The notes under the pieces: generated by a model
What the model was told of the DNA's origin: nothing
Databases searched by the model: none
The model's input: the letters and a program-made list of their open reading frames with translations, nothing else
Source of the DNA: Nonomuraea africana
GTDB taxonomy: Bacteria > Actinomycetota > Actinomycetes > Streptosporangiales > Streptosporangiaceae
DNA length: 64,000 nucleotides
NCBI RefSeq assembly: GCF_014873535.1
Contig: NZ_JADBEF010000001.1
Coordinates: 7,378,001 to 7,442,000, forward strand
Direction: 5' to 3'
In this document: positions 24,447-32,770 of the stretch, in pieces
How the letters are laid out: the number at the start of each line of letters is the position of its first letter
Numbering within the stretch: the stretch's first letter is position 1
Translations under genes and position numbers: made by a program

Positions 24447-24552
24447 ATGACGACCTCGCTCGACGGCTACGTCGCCGCGCCCGGCATCTCCCTCGAGCAC
24501 CAAAGTCATCGAAACGCCGCAGGCCACACACTTCACCTTCCGGGTAATGTGA
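24447..24552 (+). pseudogene. Deletion remnant of a dihydrofolate reductase/RibD-family gene
   Basis: The start MTTSLDGYVAAPGISLE (24447 onward) is the characteristic N-terminus of RibD-like reductases. About 50 bases later, in another frame, the sequence TKVIETPQATHFTFR and a TGA stop (24499-24552) match the usual C-terminus of the same family. The 150 or so central residues are missing, so the gene has collapsed to its two ends by deletion, with junction near 24498. It lies in the 255-bp gap between the stress protein and the TetR gene. Confidence 0.55.
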
Positions 24553-24556
24553 CTGG

Positions 24557-24573
24557 ATGACCGGATCGGTCAT
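24557..24573. promoter_or_regulatory. Candidate TetR operator
   Basis: ATGACC-GGATC-GGTCAT is a 6-bp inverted repeat with a 5-bp centre, ending 11 bp before the TetR start and next to its ribosome site. Its size and position suit autorepression. Confidence 0.5.
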
Positions 24574-24584
24574 GAGGAGGGCCT

Positions 24585-25247
24585 GTGAAGCGCGCCGATC
24601 GGATCCTTGACGCGGCCGCCGAACTCCTGGTGCGGCTCGGCTACCGCAAGGTGACGATCGAGGACATCGCCCAGCGGGCCGGTGTCGGCAAGGGCACCGT
24701 CTACCTGCACTGGCGGACCAAGCAGCAACTCTTCGACGCGCTGCTCCTGCGCGAGGCCATCGCCTACCTCGAGAGCCTGCTCGCCGAACTGCGCCGCGAC
24801 CCCGCCACGGTGCTGCCCCACCGCCTGCTGTCGTTCTCGTTCGTGGACGTCCAGGCCCGGCCGGTGCTGCGGGTGCTGGTCACCGGAGACACCCGGCCGA
24901 TCCAGGGCATGCCGGCCGACCGGCCGCTGCGCAGCCAGGAGCTGCTGGCCACCAAGCGGATGTTCGACCTGCTGGTCAGCCACGGCCTGCTCCGCGACGA
25001 CGTGCCGAACCTCCCCTACGCGATGAGCGCGCTCAACAGCGGCTTCTACCTCGTCGAGGGCCTCGACCCGCAGGCCGCCGAGCTGGAGGTGCGGGCCAAG
25101 GCCGACTCGCTGGCCTTCGTCGTCAGGCACGCGCTCGAACCCCCGTCACCGCCGGGCCCCGAGGAGCTGGCCCAGGCCGCCGCCGAGATCATCGCCGTCT
25201 TCGAGGACCTCATCCCGCCCTATCGCCAGTGGATCTACCAGGGTTGA
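24585..25247 (+). CDS. TetR-family transcriptional regulator
   Basis: A 220-residue regulator. The N-terminal helix-turn-helix is clear (TIEDIAQRAGVGKGTVYLHW near 25), followed by a helical ligand domain with no obvious family. GTG start with GAGGAGGG upstream. No neighbouring gene is an obvious target, unless the collapsed reductase gene upstream once was. Its 3' end overlaps the convergent HAD gene by 38 bp. Confidence 0.9.
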   Translation: MKRADRILDAAAELLVRLGYRKVTIEDIAQRAGVGKGTVYLHWRTKQQLFDALLLREAIAYLESLLAELRRDPATVLPHRLLSFSFVDVQARPVLRVLVTGDTRPIQGMPADRPLRSQELLATKRMFDLLVSHGLLRDDVPNLPYAMSALNSGFYLVEGLDPQAAELEVRAKADSLAFVVRHALEPPSPPGPEELAQAAAEIIAVFEDLIPPYRQWIYQG

Positions 25248-25932
25248 GCGCGATCACCAGCTCCTCCAGGGAGCCGATCACCGTCACCCCCTCCTCAGGC
25301 GCGGCCGGGCCACCGGCCCTGTCGAGCCAGAACGCGCACAACCCCGCGGCCTTCGCGCCGAGCGCGTCGACGTCGTACTTGTCCCCCACGTAGGCGACCT
25401 GCTCAGGCGGCAGGCCCAGCAGCTCGCAGCCCGCCAGGAAGATCTCGGGGTGCGGCTTCGCCCTGCCGTACTCGTGGGAGCAGACGATCGCCTCGCCGAA
25501 GTGGCCGGCCAGCCCGAGCGCGGTCAGCTTGGCGCGCTGGTGCGCCAGCGAGGAGTTGGACACCACGCCCAGCCTGAAGCGCGGCGCGAGCGCCTCCAGC
25601 ACGGGCCGTGCGTCGGGAAAGGCCGCCCACTCCTGGGCCACCAGGGCCGAGTAGCGCGCGAACCAGGCGTCATGGTCGGGGACCGCGCGCCCGAGGAAGC
25701 GCCTGACCCTGACGACCCGCTGCTCCTCGAAGGACAGCTCGCCCGCCAGGAACCTGGCGTACTCCTCCTCCATGATCGCGTGCCAGAGCGCCACCGCCTC
25801 CTCGGGCGAGGCGAAGCTCTCCAGCAGCCCCTCCGCCGCCAGGTGCCCGAGCAGACCGGCCCGCTCCGAGCTGGTGTAGTCGAAGAGGGTGTCGTCGATG
25901 TCGAACAGGACACCACAGATCTCGCCGGGCAA
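25210..25932 (-). CDS. HAD-superfamily hydrolase
   Basis: A 240-residue phosphatase-like protein with motif I FDIDDTLFDYT (nucleophile Asp), motif II VVSNSS, motif III Lys in YGRAKPHPEIF and motif IV YVGDKYDVD. A four-helix cap lies between motifs I and II, as in YjjG/haloacid-dehalogenase type I enzymes. The start is probably TTG at 25932 with AAGGGA upstream, because earlier codons in the frame belong to dnaB, which ends 13 bp before it. The substrate is unknown. Confidence 0.85.
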   Translation of the reverse strand: MPGEICGVLFDIDDTLFDYTSSERAGLLGHLAAEGLLESFASPEEAVALWHAIMEEEYARFLAGELSFEEQRVVRVRRFLGRAVPDHDAWFARYSALVAQEWAAFPDARPVLEALAPRFRLGVVSNSSLAHQRAKLTALGLAGHFGEAIVCSHEYGRAKPHPEIFLAGCELLGLPPEQVAYVGDKYDVDALGAKAAGLCAFWLDRAGGPAAPEEGVTVIGSLEELVIALNPGRSTGDRAG

Positions 25933-25945
25933 CGCGCCGTCCCTT

Positions 25946-28384
25946 CTAGTGCTGGGCCATGTCCACGAACCGGCTGTAGTGGCCCTGGAAGGCCACGGTG
26001 ACGGTGGCGGTGGGTCCGTTACGGTGCTTGGCCACAATCAGGTCCGCCTCGCCCGCCCTGGGCGACTCGCGCTCGTAGGCGTCTTCGCGGTGGAGCAGGA
26101 TGACCATGTCGGCGTCCTGCTCGATCGAACCCGACTCACGCAGGTCGCTCACCGCGGGGCGCTTGTCGGTGCGCTGCTCGGGACCTCGGTTGAGCTGGGA
26201 GATCGCGATGACGGGGACCTCGAGCTCCTTGGCGAGCAGCTTGATCGAACGCGAGATCTCCGACACCTCGTTCTGCCTGGACTCGGTCTTCTTCGGCGAG
26301 CTCATCAGCTGGAGGTAGTCGATGACCACGAACCGCAGATCGTTGCGCTGCTTCAGGCGACGGCACTTGGCGCGGATCTCCATCATCGACATGTTCGGCG
26401 AGTCGTCGATGAACAGCGGCGCCTCGGCCACCTCGCTCATCCTGCGGGCCAGCCTCGTCCAGTCGTCGTCGTTCATCATGCCGGAGCGCATGGCGTGCAG
26501 CGCCACGCGCGCCTCGGCGGACAGCAGACGCATGGTGATCTCGTTGCGCGACATCTCCAGCGAGAAGATGACCGTCGTCATCCCATGCTTGATAGCCGCC
26601 GACCTGGCAAAATCCAGCCCGAGGGTGGAGTTGTGGGTGGGGATCCACGTCCGCCCGGCCAGGTACATGTGATCGGCGTTGTCCACTTCCACGCACCGCA
26701 CGGGCACCGACTGCACCGGCCGGACGTCGGTGATGTTCCGGTAGGTCGTCTTGGGATGGGCGTTGGTGTTCACGCGGGCGTTCTTGCGGGGCAGCCGGAA
26801 GACCTTGTCGGAGGGCGTGAACGTGATCGCGTAGCTGGTCGAGCCGGCCTCGGTGCGTCCCTGCACCTGCTCGGATGTCCAGGTCGCCTTGTATCCCAGG
26901 CTCAGGATCAGCTCCCAGGCGCCCTCCGCCAGTCGTCGGTTCGTGACGGCAAACTGGACGGTCCCGAGATTGTTGATGTAGCCGTCGGTGTCCAGCAGCC
27001 CAGCAAGCAGTGCCCTACGCTGCGCCTCCGACGCGCGCAGGTACTCCTGGGGAATGTGCTTGTCTCCCAGGACTCCGATCGCCCTCAGGCGACTGTTCAA
27101 GCTATCCAGCTTGACCCAATCCCCACCAGAACGCATCGGCTGAGTAGACACGGCCACTCTGAACGCGTCGTTGTTGGGCTTCGGAATGCTGTGAAAGTAC
27201 CCGGCCAAGGTGACCTGCTCCAGCAGGTGGGGGAGGTCATCGGCACCCACGGTGAGCCGAGCGGTTGCGCTCGCCCCGTCGCCCAGCCAGTACCCCAGGA
27301 TGTAGGGGTCGATCGGCAGCTCCCTGTTGGGCATCTCCAGCGGCTTGGCGTTGACGACGGTGTGGTTGAGGCGCTTGTCTGCGGTGTTGCACCACAGAGT
27401 GGCGGCGATCTCCTCCGTCGTGCGCACCTCGGCGAACGTCCGCTGGTTCTTGGTCCGGTTGTAGCCGACCGCCGCCGCCTGAGCCGAATTGCGGGATGCG
27501 CGCGTGTCGGTGAGCCACTGGTGTTGAGCATCGGCCACGATCACTGTGCCGTCGTTGAACTCCACCTCGTAGCAGGGGCGGCCGTGCATGATGTCGGTGG
27601 CCGCCACGACACGCGTGGGCTTGCCATCGGCTCCGATCAGGTAGTCGCCGACCTGCACCTGCCCCATGCTGGTCCAGCCGGTGGGTGTGGGCAGGGGAGT
27701 GTCGAGGGCGAGGGCCTTGCCGATCGCCGGGCGGGCAGCCACCACGATCATCTGGCCGGGGTGGAGGCCGTTGGTGAGGGAGTCGAGGTCCTGGAAGCCG
27801 GTGGGGACGCCGACCATCTGGCCGCCGCGGGAGCCGATCGCCTCCAGCTCGTCAAGGGCGCCGGGCATGATGTCGGACAGCGGCGCGTAGTCTTCGGACG
27901 TGCGGCGCTCGGTGACCTTGTAGATCTCGGCCTGGGCGCGGTCGACCAGGTCGTCGACCTCTTCGTTCTGCCCGCCGTAGCCGAAGGAGACGATGCGGGT
28001 GCCCGCCTCGATGAGGCGGCGGAGGATGGCCTGCTCACGGACGATCTTGGCGTAGTAGCCGGCGTTGGCCGCGGTGGGGACGACGGCCGTCAGCGTGTGG
28101 AGGTAGGCCGCGCCGCCGACCCTGGCCATCTCGCCGCGCTTCTGCAGCTCGTCGAAGACGGTGACGGCGTCGGCAGGCTCGCCCCTGCCGTAGAGGTCGG
28201 TGATGACCTCGTAGATCATCTGGTGCGCCGGGCGGTAGAAGTCGTCGGATCTGATGATCTCGACGACGTCGGCGATGGCGTCCTTCGACAGCAGCATGCC
28301 GCCCAGAACGGACTGCTCCGCCTCGATGTTGCTGGGTGGGGTGCGCTCGAAACCGGGGCCGCCGCCCGGCTCTTGGTCATCCAT
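25946..28384 (-). CDS. dnaB: Replicative DNA helicase DnaB, interrupted by an intein
   Basis: An 812-residue precursor. The host protein is 450 residues: N-domain (NIEAEQSVLGGMLLS near 19), linker, and RecA-like helicase with ATPase core (IFSLEMSRNE, VIDYLQLM, ISQLNRGPEQRTDKRP, AVSDLRESGSIEQDAD). An in-frame intein of 362 residues sits in the Walker A loop, between ARPAIGK and STLGLDF, so splicing is essential for ATP binding. N-extein is 223 residues and C-extein 227. The ATG at 28384 is preceded by GAGGGGG. The gene is monocistronic, and divergent from MATE across a cluster of DnaA-box-like sites. Confidence 0.96.
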   Translation of the reverse strand: MDDQEPGGGPGFERTPPSNIEAEQSVLGGMLLSKDAIADVVEIIRSDDFYRPAHQMIYEVITDLYGRGEPADAVTVFDELQKRGEMARVGGAAYLHTLTAVVPTAANAGYYAKIVREQAILRRLIEAGTRIVSFGYGGQNEEVDDLVDRAQAEIYKVTERRTSEDYAPLSDIMPGALDELEAIGSRGGQMVGVPTGFQDLDSLTNGLHPGQMIVVAARPAIGKALALDTPLPTPTGWTSMGQVQVGDYLIGADGKPTRVVAATDIMHGRPCYEVEFNDGTVIVADAQHQWLTDTRASRNSAQAAAVGYNRTKNQRTFAEVRTTEEIAATLWCNTADKRLNHTVVNAKPLEMPNRELPIDPYILGYWLGDGASATARLTVGADDLPHLLEQVTLAGYFHSIPKPNNDAFRVAVSTQPMRSGGDWVKLDSLNSRLRAIGVLGDKHIPQEYLRASEAQRRALLAGLLDTDGYINNLGTVQFAVTNRRLAEGAWELILSLGYKATWTSEQVQGRTEAGSTSYAITFTPSDKVFRLPRKNARVNTNAHPKTTYRNITDVRPVQSVPVRCVEVDNADHMYLAGRTWIPTHNSTLGLDFARSAAIKHGMTTVIFSLEMSRNEITMRLLSAEARVALHAMRSGMMNDDDWTRLARRMSEVAEAPLFIDDSPNMSMMEIRAKCRRLKQRNDLRFVVIDYLQLMSSPKKTESRQNEVSEISRSIKLLAKELEVPVIAISQLNRGPEQRTDKRPAVSDLRESGSIEQDADMVILLHREDAYERESPRAGEADLIVAKHRNGPTATVTVAFQGHYSRFVDMAQH
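26630..27715 (-). mobile_element. Class 3-type intein with LAGLIDADG homing endonuclease in DnaB
   Basis: The element starts with Ala (ALALDTPLPTPTGWTS) instead of Cys or Ser and ends PTHN before Ser. Class 3 inteins use a Trp-Cys-Thr triad; here it is Trp67 (DAQHQW), Cys341 (VRCVEVDN) and Thr360 (PTHN), with terminal Asn362. Two endonuclease motifs, LGYWLGDG (140-147) and LLAGLLDTDG (236-245), both keep their acidic residue, so the homing enzyme may be active. Codon bias in the endonuclease part is less GC-rich than in the exteins, consistent with transfer. It closely resembles mycobacterial and phage class 3 DnaB inteins as I recall them. Confidence 0.92.
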
Positions 28385-28492
28385 GGTTACCGCGCCCCCT
28401 CGAACACACCTAGCAGGCGGTCGCACCACCCCCACTTGTAGTCGACCGGGCTGACAGTTTCGCCCGTCGTTAGACGGTACGGCAACGCGGCC

Positions 28493-28632
28493 TGTGGACA
28501 ACCCTGGGGGCAAGCTGTGCAGGAACCGGTGGATGGTGTGGGAGTGCTGTGGACGAGCCTGGGGATAACTCGGCGGCTTGTTGTGGAAACAGGCGCTGAC
28601 CTGCGGAGATATTGTCCACCGTCTGTGGAGGA
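28493..28632. promoter_or_regulatory. Cluster of DnaA-box-like sites between dnaB and MATE
   Basis: This part of the 303-bp gene-free gap holds one perfect actinobacterial DnaA box, TGTGGACAA (28493-28501), and five near matches: TGTGGACGA (28548), TGGGGATAA (28560), TGTGGAAAC (28582), TTGTCCACC (28612, opposite orientation) and TGTGGAGGA (28624). They lie within 140 bp, upstream of dnaB. They could let DnaA regulate dnaB or titrate DnaA. The remaining gap (28385-28492) shows nothing clear. Confidence 0.55.
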
Positions 28633-28687
28633 AAGAAAGTTGGCGCGACACGCCGAAGCAACGGGAGGTAAGGGGCATAATGACTAA

Positions 28688-29983
28688 ATGCCCATTACTG
28701 CCCGGGACAGGGAGATTCTCCGGCTGGCGCTCCCGGCCCTCGGCGCGCTGGTCGCCGAGCCGCTGTTCCTGATCGCCGACTACGCGATCGTGGGCCACGG
28801 TCTCGGCACCTCGGCGGTGGGCGCGCTCGGCGTGGCGGGGACCGTCCTGTCGACGCTGGTCTATCTCTGCGTGTTCCTCGCCTACGGCACCACCGCCTCG
28901 GTCGCCAGGCAGATCGGCGCGGGCAACACCGAACGGGCGATGCGCAGCGGGGTCGACGGCCTCTGGCTGGCGTTCGGGATCGGCGTCGCGTTGATCGTCG
29001 TGGGCTGGCCGCTGTCCCCAGGGATCGTCGACCTGTTCGGCGCGACCGCGACGCAGTCCGCCGACGCCGTCACCTACCTGCGGATCAGCCTGCTGGGCAC
29101 GCCCGGCATGCTCGTCGTGCTGGCCGGCACCGGCGTGCTGCGCGGCATGCAGGACACCAGGACACCGCTCGTCGTCGCGGTCGGCTCCTTCGCGCTGAAC
29201 GCGCTGCTCAACGCCTGGTTCGTGCTCGGCCTGCACTGGGGCATCGCGGGCTCGGCCTGGGGCACCGTCCTCGCGCAGACCCTCGGCGCGGCCGTCTACC
29301 TGTGGGTGGTCGTCGGGGGCGCCCGGCGGGCGGGCGTGCCGCTCGCGCCCGACCTCGCGGGCATCGCGCAGGCGGGTACGGCCAGCGTCGCCCTCCTGGT
29401 CAGGACCGTCTGCCTGCGCATCGTGCTGCTCGTCGCGACCGCCGTGGCGACCAGGATGGGCACCGCCGAACTGGCCGCCCACGCGATCGCCACCCAGCTG
29501 TGGACCCTGCTCGCCCTCGGCCTCGACGCCATCGCGATCGCCGGCCAGGCCATCACGGGCCGCTCGCTCGGCGCGGGCGACGCGGACGGCACCAGGGACG
29601 CCACCAGGCGCATGGTGTGGTGGGGCGTCTGGTCGGGTGTCGTGCTCGGCGTCCTGGTCGTCGCGGGACGCCCGTTCTTCCCCGGCATCTTCGACGCCGA
29701 TCCCCTGGTGACCGCCGAGCTGCTCGGCGTCCTGTGGGTGGTGGCGCTGTTCCAGCCGATCTCCGGCGTCGTCTTCGTGCTCGACGGCGTGCTGATCGGC
29801 GCGGGCGACCAGCGCTACCTCGCGTGGGCGGGGGTGTGGACGACGCTCGCCTACCTGCCCGTGGCCCTCGTGGCGGGAGACCTCGTGGTCCTGTGGCTGG
29901 CGCTGGGCGTGTGGATGATCGCCAGGATGCTCACGCTCGGTATCAGGGCGTACGGCACCCGGTGGCTAGTTACCGGAGGGTGA
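28688..29983 (+). CDS. MATE-family efflux transporter, DinF type
   Basis: A 431-residue protein with twelve membrane segments in two related halves (PLFLIADYAIVGHGLG near 25 and the second-half counterpart near 255). It would export drugs or metabolites with H+ or Na+. CATAAT (28676-28681) ends 6 bases before the ATG, a leaderless layout; a GGGAGGTAAGGGG stretch lies farther upstream. It sits beside dnaB as in other actinomycetes. Confidence 0.92.
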   Translation: MPITARDREILRLALPALGALVAEPLFLIADYAIVGHGLGTSAVGALGVAGTVLSTLVYLCVFLAYGTTASVARQIGAGNTERAMRSGVDGLWLAFGIGVALIVVGWPLSPGIVDLFGATATQSADAVTYLRISLLGTPGMLVVLAGTGVLRGMQDTRTPLVVAVGSFALNALLNAWFVLGLHWGIAGSAWGTVLAQTLGAAVYLWVVVGGARRAGVPLAPDLAGIAQAGTASVALLVRTVCLRIVLLVATAVATRMGTAELAAHAIATQLWTLLALGLDAIAIAGQAITGRSLGAGDADGTRDATRRMVWWGVWSGVVLGVLVVAGRPFFPGIFDADPLVTAELLGVLWVVALFQPISGVVFVLDGVLIGAGDQRYLAWAGVWTTLAYLPVALVAGDLVVLWLALGVWMIARMLTLGIRAYGTRWLVTGG

Positions 29984-30065
29984 CCACTCGTCAACCGGCC
30001 CGTGCTTGCCTGGCACGGTCCACACCCTGCACGGTGGAGCCTTCCTAGTCGATTGGTCCATCGAC

Positions 30066-31559
30066 GTGCGCCGACTTCCCCTCGCCGACGCGATCGGCCT
30101 CCGCACCGGTGCCAGACACAGCCTCCACCGGCTCTATCGCCCTGCCGACCTCGTGGTGCTCGGCCTGGGGGTGATGATCGGCGCGGGCATCTTCAGCATG
30201 GCGGGACGCCAGGCCGCCACCACCGCCGGTCCCGGCGTGATCCTCTCGTTCATGATCGGGGGCATCGCGTGCATGCTGGCGGCCCTCTGCTACGCCGAGC
30301 TGGCCTCGGCGATCCCCGCCTCCGGCGCCGCCTACGCCTACGCCTACGTCATCTTCGGCGAGGTGTGGGCGTGGGCCGTCGGCTGGGCGCTGATCCTCGA
30401 GACCCAGCTCGCGGCGGCGGTCGTGGCCAGGGTGTGGGCGATCTACGCCACCCAGACCCTCACCGACCTCGGGATCGGCCAGGCGATTCCGCAGGGTGTG
30501 CTGGCCGCGTTCGTGCTGGCCGCACTGACGACCACGGTGGCGCTCAGCGCGCGCATCGGCCTGCGGGCGCTGTGGGTGATCGTCGTGGCGAAGCTGCTGG
30601 CCATCGGCGCGGTGATCGTGGTCGGCGCGACGCACGTCGACACGGCGAACCTGGGCGACTTCATCGCGCCCGTCCAGCCGTCCACGGGGTCGCCCGACAC
30701 CGTGCTCGGGCTGCTCCTGGGGCCAACGGGGAGCTTCGGGTGGTTCGGGGTGTTCGCGGCGGCTCCCGCCATCGTCTTCGCGTACGTCGGGTTCGACCTC
30801 GTGGCCACGGCTTCGGAGGAGACGGTCGAGGCGCCGCGTGCCGTACCCCTGGGGATGATCAGGAGCCTGGCGATCGCCACCGTGCTGTACATCGCGACGG
30901 CGCTGGTGATGGTGGGCATGGTGCCGTACACGCGGATCGCCAGGGAGGCGCCGCTGGCGGCGGCTTTCAAGACGGTCGGCGAGGACGTGATGGTGCACGT
31001 CATCAACATCGGCGCGGTTCTCGGGCTGACGACCGTGATCCTGGTGCTGATCGCGGGACAGACCCGGATCATGTTCGCCATGGCCCGCGACGGCCTGCTG
31101 CCCCGCCGCCTCGGCACGCTCAGCCGCCGTTTCCACACCCCTTCCACCGTGACGCTGGTGATCGGGGTGGTGGCGATCCTGCTGGCGCAGCTGGCGCCCG
31201 TGCTCATGCTGGAACAGCTGGTGGTGCTCGGGACGCTGTTCGCGTTCCTGATGGTGTCCGTCGGGGTGGTCGTGCTGCGCCACACGATGCCCACCACGCC
31301 CAGGGGCTTCACCGTGCCACTGTCCCCCTTGGTCCCCGCCCTGTCGGTGCTGGCCACGCTGTGGCTGATGATCAATCTGCGGGTGCAGACGTGGGCCGGG
31401 TTCGCGGTGTGGATGGTCGCGGGACTGCTGGTCTACCTGGCGTACGGCAGGCGGCGCAGCCCCTTCGCCGCCGAGCTCACCCGGGGAGCTCCGGGCGGCC
31501 GGGGCGGCCGTGGCGGCTTGGGGGGCCGGGGGGGCCGGGGTGGCCGCCATCGCCGCTGA
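30066..31559 (+). CDS. APC-superfamily amino acid permease (CAT type) with Arg/Gly-rich tail
   Basis: About 497 residues with 12-14 membrane segments. The APC signature VVLGLGVMIGAGIFSMAGRQ is near 30 and AYVGFDLVATASEETVEAP near 235, typical of cationic amino acid transporters. The start is uncertain: GTG at 30066 gives the family N-terminus, but no ribosome site is seen. The last 25 residues are almost only Gly and Arg (GGRGGRGG repeats), which is not a feature of the family and looks like read-through of repetitive DNA. Confidence 0.85.
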   Translation: MRRLPLADAIGLRTGARHSLHRLYRPADLVVLGLGVMIGAGIFSMAGRQAATTAGPGVILSFMIGGIACMLAALCYAELASAIPASGAAYAYAYVIFGEVWAWAVGWALILETQLAAAVVARVWAIYATQTLTDLGIGQAIPQGVLAAFVLAALTTTVALSARIGLRALWVIVVAKLLAIGAVIVVGATHVDTANLGDFIAPVQPSTGSPDTVLGLLLGPTGSFGWFGVFAAAPAIVFAYVGFDLVATASEETVEAPRAVPLGMIRSLAIATVLYIATALVMVGMVPYTRIAREAPLAAAFKTVGEDVMVHVINIGAVLGLTTVILVLIAGQTRIMFAMARDGLLPRRLGTLSRRFHTPSTVTLVIGVVAILLAQLAPVLMLEQLVVLGTLFAFLMVSVGVVVLRHTMPTTPRGFTVPLSPLVPALSVLATLWLMINLRVQTWAGFAVWMVAGLLVYLAYGRRRSPFAAELTRGAPGGRGGRGGLGGRGGRGGRHRR

Positions 31560-31566
31560 GGCGCGC

Positions 31567-32310
31567 TCAGAGCCTTCCCGCCTCGATGACGCTGCGCAGG
31601 AAGTCGCGCGTCCTCGGGTGCTGGGGATCGGTGAAGATCTGCTCGGGAGTGCCCCGCTCCAGCAGCACGCCGCCGTCGAGGAAGCACACCGTGTCCGCGA
31701 TGTCGCGGCAGAAGCCCATCTCGTGCGTGGTGAGGATCATCGTCATGCCCGACTGCTTGAGCTCCTTGATGATCCCCAGCACCTCGGTGACCAGCGCGGG
31801 GTCCAGCGCCGAGGTGACCTCGTCCAGCAGCATCAGCCTGGGCTGCGTCGCCAGCGCCCTGATGATGGCCACCCGCTGCTGCTGCCCGCCCGACAGCTGG
31901 TCGGGGTAGGCCCCGGCCTTCTCCGCCAGCCCGAACCTGGCCAACAGCGCCCTGGCCTGCTCCTCCGCCTCGCCCTTGGCCACCTTGTGCACCTGGCGGG
32001 GGGCGAGCGTGATGTTGTCGAGCACGGACATGTGCGGGAAGAGGTTGAACGCCTGGAAGACGATGCCCAGCCGCTTGCGCACGTCGTCCACGTCGACGGC
32101 GGGATCGGTGATCTCCTTGCCGTCGAGGAGGATGGCGCCGTCGTCGACGGTCTCCAGCAGGTTCACGCACCGCAGCAGCGTGGACTTCCCCGACCCCGAC
32201 GCGCCGATGAGGCAGACCACCTCGTGGGTGTCGACCTCGAGGTCGATGCCCCGCAGCACGTGGTGGCCGTGGTAGTTCTTCCAGACCCCGTCAATGGTCA
32301 ACACACTCAC
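31567..32310 (-). CDS. Polar amino acid ABC transporter ATP-binding protein
   Basis: A 247-residue GlnQ/GluA-like ATPase: Walker A GASGSGKST (near 37), signature LSGGQQQR (near 139), Walker B LMLLDEVTSALD and H-loop TTHEMGF. It works with the permease and binding protein encoded upstream on the same strand. Start GTG at 32310 (GTG at 32304 possible). A 460-bp tract of repeats separates it from the permease gene, unusual for an operon. Confidence 0.9.
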   Translation of the reverse strand: MSVLTIDGVWKNYHGHHVLRGIDLEVDTHEVVCLIGASGSGKSTLLRCVNLLETVDDGAILLDGKEITDPAVDVDDVRKRLGIVFQAFNLFPHMSVLDNITLAPRQVHKVAKGEAEEQARALLARFGLAEKAGAYPDQLSGGQQQRVAIIRALATQPRLMLLDEVTSALDPALVTEVLGIIKELKQSGMTMILTTHEMGFCRDIADTVCFLDGGVLLERGTPEQIFTDPQHPRTRDFLRSVIEAGRL

Positions 32311-32349
32311 GCCACACCTGCTCTCTTGGCTGCCATCCGGCCTCTTCTC

Positions 32350-32435
32350 GGTGCCGTACCTTTCGGTGCCGCACGGCCGCCGTTTGGTGCCGTACCTTGC
32401 GGTGCCGTACGGCCGTCGTTTGGTGCCGTACGGCA
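32350..32435. repeat. 36-bp tandem duplication built on GGTGCCGTAC
   Basis: Two units (32350-32385 and 32386-32421) and the start of a third, each composed of GGTGCCGTACCTT.C followed by GGTGCCG.ACGGCCG.CG. It differs at three bases between units. It runs into partial copy D of the dispersed repeat (32429-32497) at TACGGCA, whose end motif it repeats. Confidence 0.75.
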
Positions 32436-32497
32436 AGCCGTCCCACGCACCTTCGTGGTCACCGCTGACCGTCCGTCCAAGGGACGCTCCTCGTGCG
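32429..32497 (-). repeat. Dispersed repeat, diverged partial copy D
   Basis: Read on the minus strand it has CGAGGAGCGT, a GGACGGA segment and ends GGCTTGCCGTAC, in the same order as the right part of copies A and B. It lies between permease and ATPase genes of the amino acid transporter operon, next to the GGTGCCGTAC array. Confidence 0.45.
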
Positions 32498-32533
32498 CCC
32501 CCGGCTGCCCGCCGCAACGGCGCACCCCCACGC

Positions 32534-32734
32534 GCCCACCACCGGGGTCTGAGGCAGGGTCCACTCGCCCACCACCGGCGTATGGGGTGCGGTCCGCTCG
32601 CCCACCACCGGGGTCTGAGGTGCGGTTCACTCGCCCGTCAGCGGCGCCTGCCTTGCGGTGGTCCGCTCGCACAGCACTGACGCCTGTCCTGCGGTTCGGT
32701 CGCCTGCCCTCACGCGCGTCCGTCCTACGGTGCC
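32534..32734. repeat. 33-bp tandem array in the intercistronic gap
   Basis: Six head-to-tail units beginning GCCCACCACCGG, at 32534, 32567, 32600, 32633 (36 bp), 32669 and 32702. The first three are nearly identical, the last three progressively diverged. The unit is 11 codons long and one minus-strand frame stays open, but with no sign of a real protein. It covers most of the gap between the permease and ATPase genes. Confidence 0.8.
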
Positions 32735-32770
32735 GACGGCAGGTCCCGTCCGAGCTCTTCTCCGCGGCGT

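Noticed and set aside
24354..24536. A 60-codon minus-strand frame between the stress protein and TetR.
   Set aside because: No ribosome site; it is antisense to the recognisable reductase remnant.
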